Below are positions 7,459-13,060 of a stretch of 13,060 nt of DNA, piece by piece; the stretch's first letter is position 1, and each line of letters starts with the position of its first letter. Source of the DNA: JBBIVP01 sp037439705 [NCBI: bacterium] (GTDB lineage Bacteria; JBBIVP01); contig JBBIVP010000039.1 in assembly GCA_037439705.1 (NCBI GenBank), forward strand, positions 1 through 13,060, read 5' to 3'. The notes under the pieces were generated by a model. It saw only the letters and a program-made list of their open reading frames with translations. It made no database searches and was not told where the DNA came from. Made by a program: the position numbers and the translations under genes.

Positions 7459-8873
7459 AGAGATACCCAATAATAGTTAACGGAGAAGAAAGGTACAAAT
7501 CTGATTTCAGAGAAATAAGGGACCCTTATACCGGGGAAATAATCGCTGAATTTTCACTTGCAGATGAAAAAGATATTGAAGAAGCATCTGAGGGAGTTCT
7601 GAGAGCGTTTAAAAAATTTAAACTGAGTTCATCGGAAAGAAGAAAAATTCTTTTTCAGATTTCAAAGAAAATAAGGGAAAGGGCCGAGGAACTTGTAAAA
7701 TGGGTTGTGAGGGAAGCGGGAAAACCTCTTACACTTGCAAAAATGGAGGTTGAGAGGTGTGCTCAGACCTTTGAGATGGCAGGCGGAGAGATTCTTAACT
7801 ACGGTGGAGAGGTCATTCCAATTGATGTGACAGACTGGACCGGAAATTATTTCGGGTTTTTCAGATATTTTCCAAGAGGTCCTGTTCTTGCAATTACTCC
7901 ATTTAATTTTCCATTAAACCTGCTCGCTCATAAGATAGCCCCTGCAATAGCCATTGGTGCTCCGTTTGTGGTAAAACCCGCACCTCAAACCCCTGTTTGC
8001 GCCTACAATCTTTTGAAAATAGCATATGAAAGCGGACTCCCATCTGAATTTGCAAGTCTCATATACTGCACAAATGAATTGGCAGAAAAAATGGTAAAAA
8101 TGGAAGAATTTGAAATCCTTTCGTTTACTGGAAGTGCCAAAGTTGGATGGTACCTTGAAGGGATTGCCGGTAGGAAGAAGGTTCTTCTTGAACTCGGCGG
8201 AAACGCTCCTGCAATAGTCCATAAGGATGCGGATATAAAATGGTCTGCAAGAAGGATTGTTCTTGGTGGGTTCATGTATGCTGGACAGATATGCATATCC
8301 GTTCAGAGGGTTTATGTTCATAATGAAATCTACGAAAAGTTTAAAGAAGAATTGATTTCCGCCACAGGTGATTTAAAGGTCGGAAACCCTTTTGAAAAAG
8401 ATGTGGTGGTTGGTCCGGTTATAAACGCCGAATCAGCGGAAAGAATTGAAAACTGGATTGAGAAGGCTGTTAAAAATGGAGCAAGGTTACTTACCGCGAA
8501 GAGAAGGGAAGGAAATCTCATTTATCCTGTTATTCTTGAGAATCCTCCTGAAGGCGAAGAGGTGGTTCGTGAGGAGATATTTGGTCCCGTTATATGCATT
8601 TTTCCTTATAATGACATTCGTTCAGCAATAGAAAAAGCAAATGATACGAAGTACGGGCTTCAGGCTGGAATTTTTACAAAGGATATAAACCTCGCCCTTT
8701 CAGCCTATGAAGAACTTGATTACGGAGGAGTAATAATAAATGACTACCCAACATTCAGAACCGACAACTTTCCATACGGAGGAATAAAGGCTTCTGGAAT
8801 GGGAAGGGAGGGGATAAAATATGCAATGCTGGAAATGTCAGAGATAAAAATGTGCGTGATAAGGAAAGACTGA
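7455..8873 (+). CDS. NAD(P)-dependent aldehyde dehydrogenase family protein
   Basis: This 472-aa cytoplasmic enzyme of the aldehyde dehydrogenase superfamily oxidises an aldehyde to a carboxylate using NAD or NADP. All catalytic elements are present: Asn151 (PFNFP), Lys174 (VVKPA), the cofactor motif FTGS at 224-227, general base Glu246 in LELGG, nucleophile Cys280 (GQIC) and Glu374 in EEIFGP. Sequence flavour is closest to the lactaldehyde / non-phosphorylating glyceraldehyde-3-phosphate dehydrogenase-like branch, but the substrate cannot be read from sequence. It is the last clear gene of the que operon and overlaps queE by ATGA. There is no known step for an aldehyde dehydrogenase in preQ0 synthesis, so its place here is unexplained. 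A short frame overlapping its 3' end may follow. Confidence 0.93.
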   Translation: MKRYPIIVNGEERYKSDFREIRDPYTGEIIAEFSLADEKDIEEASEGVLRAFKKFKLSSSERRKILFQISKKIRERAEELVKWVVREAGKPLTLAKMEVERCAQTFEMAGGEILNYGGEVIPIDVTDWTGNYFGFFRYFPRGPVLAITPFNFPLNLLAHKIAPAIAIGAPFVVKPAPQTPVCAYNLLKIAYESGLPSEFASLIYCTNELAEKMVKMEEFEILSFTGSAKVGWYLEGIAGRKKVLLELGGNAPAIVHKDADIKWSARRIVLGGFMYAGQICISVQRVYVHNEIYEKFKEELISATGDLKVGNPFEKDVVVGPVINAESAERIENWIEKAVKNGARLLTAKRREGNLIYPVILENPPEGEEVVREEIFGPVICIFPYNDIRSAIEKANDTKYGLQAGIFTKDINLALSAYEELDYGGVIINDYPTFRTDNFPYGGIKASGMGREGIKYAMLEMSEIKMCVIRKD

Positions 8874-8953
8874 ACAGTGAAGAGAAAATAACTAAGGCTC
8901 TGAAAAAGAGTGGAGGGCTTTTTAGTTTCACGATGTCAACAGAATTTTTTTGA
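8852..8953 (+). other. Possible 33-codon frame or gene remnant after the aldehyde dehydrogenase
   Basis: A frame opening with GTG at 8852 overlaps the dehydrogenase stop by 22 bases and encodes 33 residues containing EEKITKALKKSGG. It ends at TGA directly after a run of seven T (8945-8951). If one T is dropped, the frame continues with EEL and a Lys-rich helical segment into the 3' end of the convergent barrel gene. The KxxxALKKSGG element resembles the beginning of a Fis-type helix-turn-helix. It could be a very small gene, a decayed one, or chance. It lies within the 120-base gap between convergent operons, in which I find no convincing terminator. Confidence 0.25.
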
Positions 8954-8993
8954 AGAGCTCACCACGAAAAAAATTAGGGCAAATTTGAAAAAT

Positions 8994-10397
8994 TTAAAAT
9001 GTCCATTTTATTCCAAAAAATCCCTCATCGTTTTCCCTGAAAAATCCGAAGGGGCTCGCCCTTCTTCCATCAAGTATGTGGGTTCCTAAAATGATTTTAA
9101 AATTGTCGTTTAATGAATAAGAGGTTCTGACATCAACTGCCCAGCTCATATAATTTGCATCAAGAACAAATCTTCCCTCCATTGTAAGTTTATCTTCAAG
9201 GATGCTTTTTCTTAAATAGAGACCGAGAACAGGATTAAACTGCCGGACTATAAAAAGTTTTTCTGAATAATCAGGAATAAAATACCCGCTGAATAAAAGG
9301 TTGCCGTAAATGTCCTTCGGAAATATGTAATCAATGTTTGATGATATGGAAAGGAGGACTTTTTCACGAACCCTGAAATTCTCGTCATAAAAAATGGAAG
9401 GATAGGAAATTCCGATGTCGCCCATGAATCCTATTCCCTTCCAGGCTGTTGAAAAAGAAGCCCCTGTTGTGAGTGAGCGAACAGGGGAGGCAGTTATAAA
9501 GTGGTCTTTTGTTTTTTCATCTCCATCCGGTGTGGAATAGGCTATGATTTCAGCAGGTGTAATTGAGGCAAGTTTCTCCTCAGGAGTTCCTTTTGTCATT
9601 TCAAGGGATCTTAGAAAATCCTCATGAAAGTAAAAGGCTGGAATGTCAGTCCATCCGTAAAAGAGGACGAAAGAATAATCAAGCATACTGATTGAGGAAG
9701 CGAAATGAACTCCAATTTCTCCATTCCTTATGTCTTTGTCGGGATAATCAAAATATACTGGGGTTATCTGCTTTTCTATTGCCTTTATACTTTCATAATC
9801 TCCTGTTTGTGTAAGAAGTTCCGGAATGAATATTGACCAGTCATCCTTTATTATGTTGAAATCAGGCGGTTCATAAAAGGGTATAAAAACTCCTTCAAGC
9901 GTCCAGTTTTCCTTCATCCATGAAACCTTTCCAAGAAGGATTGGCTTGTTGAAAAATTCTTCTTCCATGAACATGAACTCTCTGTAATCAAATGGTGTTG
10001 CTATGTTTAGAACGCTTACATCAGATTTTCCCCAGCTCAGAAACTGCTTTCCTACTGAGAAATCAAACTCCCCTTTTGAAAACTTTATGTAAGCCTCATA
10101 AACATCAAAGAAAAAATCTGAATCCTCCTCTTTTTCGTTCCAGAGAAGGTTGTAGAAAGACCTGCCCGAAAAAATCATCTCTCCATTTTTAAATGGAAGT
10201 TTGAGTTCAAGGAAAAACTTGTTTCTCCACTCAACGAAGTCCTCCATGAAGTTGTCCTTTTTGTAGTCAAGGTTTATCCTTGAATAAAGAATTCCCTTTA
10301 CTTCAACCTCCTTTCCAAAAACCTCCATCTCCTGAGCATAAAGGGGGATATAAATAAAAAAAAACAGAGGAATCAGAATTTTACTGAAACTTTTCAA
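8994..10397 (-). CDS. Outer-membrane beta-barrel protein, DUF1302-like
   Basis: This is a 467-aa exported barrel protein. The signal peptide has a basic start (MKSFSK), a hydrophobic core to about residue 18 and a cleavage site after LYA at 19-21. The mature protein is built of alternating amphipathic strands and ends in Trp-Thr-Phe, the C-terminal aromatic signature of outer-membrane barrels recognised by BamA. The block at 98-126 (DVYEAYIKF, then GKQFLSWGKSD) followed by VLNIATPFDYREF strongly resembles the DUF1302/porin-like family, in which this segment is the best-conserved part. Function is unknown; transport or adhesion is possible. The start is TTG at 10397 with a strong GGAGGAG Shine-Dalgarno seven bases upstream, inside the end of the preceding nucleotidyltransferase gene (17-base overlap). 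It is the last gene of the xerC operon. Confidence 0.85.
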   Translation of the reverse strand: MKSFSKILIPLFFFIYIPLYAQEMEVFGKEVEVKGILYSRINLDYKKDNFMEDFVEWRNKFFLELKLPFKNGEMIFSGRSFYNLLWNEKEEDSDFFFDVYEAYIKFSKGEFDFSVGKQFLSWGKSDVSVLNIATPFDYREFMFMEEEFFNKPILLGKVSWMKENWTLEGVFIPFYEPPDFNIIKDDWSIFIPELLTQTGDYESIKAIEKQITPVYFDYPDKDIRNGEIGVHFASSISMLDYSFVLFYGWTDIPAFYFHEDFLRSLEMTKGTPEEKLASITPAEIIAYSTPDGDEKTKDHFITASPVRSLTTGASFSTAWKGIGFMGDIGISYPSIFYDENFRVREKVLLSISSNIDYIFPKDIYGNLLFSGYFIPDYSEKLFIVRQFNPVLGLYLRKSILEDKLTMEGRFVLDANYMSWAVDVRTSYSLNDNFKIILGTHILDGRRASPFGFFRENDEGFFGIKWTF

Positions 10398-11583
10398 GGA
10401 ATATCTCCTCCTCTGAAGAGAGTGGACTGGTGGTTTTCAATGTTTCAGGATGGAGTAAGGATGAGGAAAATTTTTTTCCTGAGAAAAACCTCTTTACAAA
10501 TTTCTCCTTTTTCTCAAGAGGTACATATCTTAACCATATCAAAAGCCTTAGATACCAGAGTTTTTCCACGACTCCTCGGTAGGAATATGCCCTATCCATA
10601 CCTTCCATTGCCCTTGGTGAAGGTGGTGGAAGGTATGGGAAGAGGTGGGGAAATATACCGAGTTTTATGCATTCCTTGATAATAAGTGTGCTCTTTTCCT
10701 CTTCAAGGATGAGTTTGTTTTCTGCAAGAAGCCTTTCCTGAGGCAGTTTCTCCAAAAGAAGATTTTTCTTCACACCTTCCATCTGAAGCAAAAAATCCTC
10801 TGAGATTTCAAAACAAAGCCTTATTGAAAGCCTTATCCCTCTTTGAAGCCTTGTTGGGTCTACATAAAATGATATGGGGGTAATCGGCGTGATAATTTTT
10901 CTTTCAATATCTTCAAGTCCACCGGTTACATCAATCAAAAGGTTTTCTTTCAAATCAAAAATCAATGCATTCACCGTAAAATCTCTTCTGAACGGGTCCT
11001 CTTCTGCTTTTACCCATTTTATTACGGGATCTGCACCTGGAGAGGTATATAAATCTCTTCTCGCTTTCGCGAGGTCTATTCTTATACCCTGAAAATCAAG
11101 CGTGGCTGTCCCGAAGTGGGGATGGGTATTTTTTATGTTGCTACCGGTTTTTTTTGCCAGTTCTTTGGCAAATTTCAAAACATCACCTTCAACCATTATA
11201 TCAATTTCTTTCGGCGGGATGGAAAGAATAAGGTCTCTTAAACTTCCTCCAACAAGGAAAACCCTTTCTTTTGATTCCATAAAAAATTTATTAAGCTTTT
11301 TAAAATCTGGAAAAAACTCGTTCAACTTCTTTAAAATTTCTCTCTCCCTTTTTTCTTTTTTCGTGTAGGAGGTTCTGCTGAATGTAAATTCCCATACAGG
11401 ATTTGAACCGAGTCCCATCTTCAACGCCTCTTCAAGGTATTTTTTCAGAATGAACCTTTCTGAAGAACCCTTTATAATTGCAATTTTACTTTTAAATTTT
11501 GCCATTTTGTTAACCGCAGAGGCAATCCTTTCATCAGGAGAAAAACTTAAAATTTCATTTTGCTCGCGGATGGTGCTCTTCAT
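10381..11583 (-). CDS. tRNA nucleotidyltransferase / poly(A) polymerase family protein, short form
   Basis: This 400-aa protein belongs to the class II CCA-adding/poly(A) polymerase family, which adds nucleotides to tRNA 3' ends. The head domain has GGSLRD at 112-117, the metal motif region EIDIMVEGD at 126-134, HPHFGTAT at 154-161, RRDFTVNAL at 199-207 and a DPTRLQRGIR element at 242-251. These fit the sub-branch in which the polymerase follows DHH and CBS domains. Here the DHH part is absent, and the first ~60 residues look like one degenerate CBS half (SPDERIASAVNKM, then a Lys/Ile strand). The region after 280 is short and no HD domain is visible. The catalytic DxD reads Glu126-Ile-Asp128. 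It overlaps xerC by 29 bases and the barrel gene by 17. It could be a CC- or A-adding enzyme, a full CCA enzyme, or a specialised derivative. Confidence 0.82.
   Translation of the reverse strand: MKSTIREQNEILSFSPDERIASAVNKMAKFKSKIAIIKGSSERFILKKYLEEALKMGLGSNPVWEFTFSRTSYTKKEKREREILKKLNEFFPDFKKLNKFFMESKERVFLVGGSLRDLILSIPPKEIDIMVEGDVLKFAKELAKKTGSNIKNTHPHFGTATLDFQGIRIDLAKARRDLYTSPGADPVIKWVKAEEDPFRRDFTVNALIFDLKENLLIDVTGGLEDIERKIITPITPISFYVDPTRLQRGIRLSIRLCFEISEDFLLQMEGVKKNLLLEKLPQERLLAENKLILEEEKSTLIIKECIKLGIFPHLFPYLPPPSPRAMEGMDRAYSYRGVVEKLWYLRLLIWLRYVPLEKKEKFVKRFFSGKKFSSSLLHPETLKTTSPLSSEEEIFLEKFQ
10405..10411 (-). promoter_or_regulatory. Strong Shine-Dalgarno supporting a TTG start
   Basis: GGAGGAG on the minus strand lies seven bases before a TTG codon at 10397-10395, within the coding end of the upstream gene. 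It decides the start of the barrel protein, because the TTG opens directly into a good signal peptide. Confidence 0.7.
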
Positions 11584-12457
11584 ATATCTTTTTTAATCTC
11601 TCTCTATTAACAAGGGTGTATATCTGGGTTGTTGTGAGCGAAGAGTGTCCGAGGAGGTTCTGAACGGAAACTATATCCGCTCCCCTCTCAAGGAGATGTG
11701 TTGCAAAGGAATGCCTTATCACATGTGGACTTATTTTTTCTAACGGGATTCCGCATTTTTTTGCATATTCCTTTATAATTCCCCAGAACCTCTGCCTTGT
11801 CATCCTTTCACCCCTTCTATTCAAAAAAAGATACTCGCTTTCTTTCTTTTTGCCGAGAAGTTTCCCCCGACAACTTTCTATGTATTCTTTCACTCTCTCC
11901 ATTGCCACCTCCCCCATTGGAACCAGCCTTTCTTTTTTCCCTTTTCCTTTGACTCGCACATATCCGTAGGTAAGGTTCACATCCTCAGCGCTTAAAGATA
12001 AAAGCTCGCTTACCCTCAATCCGCTTGCATACATCAACTCAAGCATTGCAGAATCCCTCAATCCAAGTAGGGTTGAAGTATTTGTGGAAGAAAGCAGTCT
12101 TTCCACCTCTTCAAGTGTAAGCGGTTTTGGAAGACTTTTTTTGACCTTTGGAAGGACTATTCCTTTTACAGGGTCTTTTTTTATCAACTCCTCCCTCAGG
12201 AGATATTTAAAAAGTCCTCTAACCGCAGAAAAAATCCTCATTATTGAAGATGGAGAGTAGTTCATTTTATAAAGTTCTGCGACGAACGCCCTTATGTGCA
12301 TCTTTTCCAAATTTTCAAGTTCTCCGTTGAACTTTTCGTTCAAAAATTTTTCAAAGATAGAAAAGTCATTTGTGTAGGAAGAGATAGTGTTTTGCGATGC
12401 TCCTTTTTCAATCTGAAGGTAGGAAAGATAATCCCTTATAGCCTTCTTCAATCTCAT
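11555..12457 (-). CDS. xerC: XerC/XerD-type tyrosine site-specific recombinase
   Basis: This 300-aa tyrosine recombinase probably resolves chromosome dimers at a dif site together with FtsK. An N-terminal SAM-like core-binding domain (about 1-95) precedes the catalytic domain. All active-site residues are visible: Arg148 (SGLRVSE), Lys172 (KGKGKKERLVP), His245 and Arg248 (HVIRHSFATHLL), His271 (LGHSS) and nucleophile Tyr280. Length and motifs match chromosomal XerC/XerD rather than a phage integrase. No partner recombinase and no recognisable dif site are in the window, so this could be a XerD or a single Xer enzyme; the symbol is provisional. It heads an operon with the nucleotidyltransferase and the barrel protein. 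The ATG at 12457 lacks a Shine-Dalgarno and follows a -10-like box by eight bases. Confidence 0.92.
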   Translation of the reverse strand: MRLKKAIRDYLSYLQIEKGASQNTISSYTNDFSIFEKFLNEKFNGELENLEKMHIRAFVAELYKMNYSPSSIMRIFSAVRGLFKYLLREELIKKDPVKGIVLPKVKKSLPKPLTLEEVERLLSSTNTSTLLGLRDSAMLELMYASGLRVSELLSLSAEDVNLTYGYVRVKGKGKKERLVPMGEVAMERVKEYIESCRGKLLGKKKESEYLFLNRRGERMTRQRFWGIIKEYAKKCGIPLEKISPHVIRHSFATHLLERGADIVSVQNLLGHSSLTTTQIYTLVNRERLKKIYEEHHPRAK

Positions 12458-12465
12458 TTCGTTCT

Positions 12466-12493
12466 ATTCTATCAAAAAAATGTTTTATTTAAA
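12466..12493 (-). promoter_or_regulatory. Weak putative promoter of the xerC operon
   Basis: On the minus strand, TAGAAT (12471-12466) ends eight bases before the xerC ATG. A TTTAAA (4 of 6 to the -35 consensus) lies 16 bases further upstream. There is no Shine-Dalgarno between the box and the ATG, so a leaderless start is again likely. The -35 match is poor. Confidence 0.35.
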
Positions 12494-12577
12494 GTTTTGG
12501 GTTGAAAAGTAACAGGGGGGTTTTTCAAAAATGAATTTCTTATAAAAACTTTCCTCATTGTCCTGACGAGATTATCC

Positions 12578-12676
12578 TCAAAAAAGGTTATCTTTTGTTC
12601 CTAACTCCTCTAACAGTTTGGCAACAAAACTCCCCCTTCCTGCCTGACTATGTTGATAATTACAATTTAATTTCAT
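12578..12676 (-). other. Possible 32-aa small protein or C-terminal gene remnant
   Basis: The frame begins at ATG 12676, overlapping the last 17 bases of the zinc-ribbon gene in another frame, and encodes 32 residues with the protein-like stretch QAGRGSFVAKLLEELG. It lacks a clear Shine-Dalgarno and would depend on coupling to the gene upstream. The composition (a basic turn followed by an amphipathic helix) looks like the end of a real protein, so it may be a remnant, a frameshifted extension of the zinc-ribbon gene, or a genuine small gene. I do not recognise a family. Confidence 0.35.
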
Positions 12677-12848
12677 TTCTTATTTTACCTATCTCTACTG
12701 CTCGGTAGTTTATTTGAAATTTAGTGTCACATTTTAGGCACTCACAGAGTAATGTAATCCATTCGTTGTCATAATCTTCATCAAAAGAGATATATTCGGA
12801 ACTCTTACAAGTAGGGCATTCAATATCTACAGGTTTTATGTTAGCCAT
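12660..12848 (-). CDS. Small zinc-ribbon protein, function unknown
   Basis: This 62-aa protein has two CxxC knuckles: Cys11/Cys14 (CPTC) and Cys37/Cys40 (CLKC), with an extra Cys35, a layout typical of a zinc ribbon. Between them lies an acidic segment (FDEDYDNEW). There is no membrane segment or signal peptide. Such small ribbons may bind nucleic acid or protein partners, but no specific role can be assigned. The start is ATG at 12848 because a GGAGGT Shine-Dalgarno sits six bases upstream; a longer frame from 12878 exists but would read through that site. It follows an unrecognised gene on the same strand by about 40 bases. Confidence 0.75.
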   Translation of the reverse strand: MANIKPVDIECPTCKSSEYISFDEDYDNEWITLLCECLKCDTKFQINYRAVEIGKIRNEIKL

Positions 12849-12854
12849 TTTAGT

Positions 12855-12860
12855 ACCTCC
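12855..12860 (-). promoter_or_regulatory. Shine-Dalgarno deciding the zinc-ribbon start
   Basis: GGAGGT on the minus strand lies six bases before the ATG at 12848. It is a near-consensus ribosome binding site, in contrast to the leaderless starts of nadK, the lipoprotein, the crp-like gene and xerC. Confidence 0.7.
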
Positions 12861-12861
12861 A

Positions 12862-12891
12862 TTAGTTTTTAAACTCATAAAAGTTTTTCAT
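12862..12891 (-). other. Nine-codon frame between two accessory genes
   Basis: ATG at 12891 overlaps the TGA of the upstream gene as ATGA and opens a nine-codon frame (MKNFYEFKN) whose TAA ends just before the zinc-ribbon Shine-Dalgarno. Terminating ribosomes could be carried to the next start in this way. It may be a coupling or leader peptide, or chance. Confidence 0.2.
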
Positions 12892-13060
12892 AAAAGACCC
12901 ACCTCTTGAAGAAATTTACTCCACGAGTCTTTTTCCCATTTTAGTTCATTAATTAGAATTAAATATCTTTCTTCCCGTACCTCGCCTAAGTAAGGCAGTA
13001 TTGTACCTTTTTTAACAGGTTTATATTCACCTGTCTTAAAATAACCGCAAATTATACCTT
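12888..13060 (-). CDS. C-terminal 56 residues of an unrecognised protein (runs off right edge)
   Basis: An open frame enters from the right edge and ends at TGA 12890-12888. The visible end contains GYFKTGEYKPVKKGT, then LPYLGEVREERYLILINELKWE, and finishes in KFLQEVGLL. It is rich in Lys, Glu and aromatic residues, with no membrane segment or Cys motif. I do not recognise a family from this fragment. It probably forms a small operon with the zinc-ribbon gene about 40 bases downstream. Confidence 0.6.
   Translation of the reverse strand, partial: GIICGYFKTGEYKPVKKGTILPYLGEVREERYLILINELKWEKDSWSKFLQEVGLL

Noticed and set aside
7914-8321. 135-aa open frame on the minus strand inside the aldehyde dehydrogenase
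   Set aside because: It is antisense to a motif-complete dehydrogenase and its sequence is not protein-like.
8903-8923. Hairpin AAAAAG / CTTTTT with nine-base loop as terminator of the que operon
   Set aside because: The stem is only A-T rich apart from one G-C pair, the loop is large and no clean T tract follows, so it is unlikely to terminate transcription.
11555-12457. xerC as a phage or island integrase with an attachment site
   Set aside because: Length and motifs match chromosomal Xer proteins, it sits in a housekeeping operon, and no tRNA gene or direct repeats flank it.
12490-12640. Imperfect inverted G/C runs (AACAGGGGGG near 12513 and CTCCCCC near 12630) as insertion-sequence ends
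   Set aside because: The match is short and gapped, there is no transposase frame between the runs and no target duplication was seen.

Overview
This window looks like chromosomal DNA from an uncultured diderm (Gram-negative type) bacterium, probably a thermophile. It is AT-rich (about 40% G+C by eye), uses AGA/AGG for most arginines and ATA for many isoleucines, and encodes Lys/Glu/Ile-rich proteins. A lipoprotein and an outer-membrane beta-barrel ending in Trp-Thr-Phe show that there is an outer membrane. No rRNA, tRNA, CRISPR array or complete mobile element is visible, and the phylum cannot be fixed from this sequence alone.

Layout. (1) 1-1376, minus strand: nadK (NAD kinase) followed by recN (5' part only, running off the left edge), coupled by an ATGA overlap. 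(2) 1456-4449, minus: a 997-aa Cys-rich lipoprotein with LVIVD-type propeller repeats. (3) 4450-4510: a very short divergent promoter region that drives the lipoprotein leftward and a Crp/Fnr-type regulator rightward. Both genes appear to be leaderless. (4) 4511-8873, plus: a tightly coupled operon crp-like / queD / queC / DUF366 / queE / aldehyde dehydrogenase, in which every junction is a 4-base ATGA or GTGA overlap. QueD, QueC and QueE are consecutive enzymes of the route to preQ0, the 7-deazaguanine precursor of queuosine. A DUF366 protein of unknown function sits between queC and queE. (5) 8994-12457, minus: xerC/D-type recombinase, a short divergent tRNA nucleotidyltransferase/poly(A)-polymerase family protein and a DUF1302-like beta-barrel, with overlaps of 29 and 17 bases. 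This operon converges on the que operon. (6) 12458-13060, minus: a small accessory-looking stretch with a 62-aa zinc-ribbon protein behind a strong Shine-Dalgarno, two or three very short frames, and the C-terminal end of an unrecognised protein leaving at the right edge.

How it may work together. The que operon probably makes preQ0 under control of a cyclic-nucleotide-type regulator encoded by its own first gene; folE, queF and tgt must lie elsewhere. The nadK, lipoprotein, crp-like and xerC starts all lie 6-8 bases after a good -10 hexamer and lack a Shine-Dalgarno, so leaderless initiation may be common in this genome. The most unusual points are the back-to-back leaderless promoters with overlapping -35 boxes, DUF366 embedded in a preQ0 operon, and a truncated CCA-type enzyme whose first catalytic Asp is replaced by Glu.
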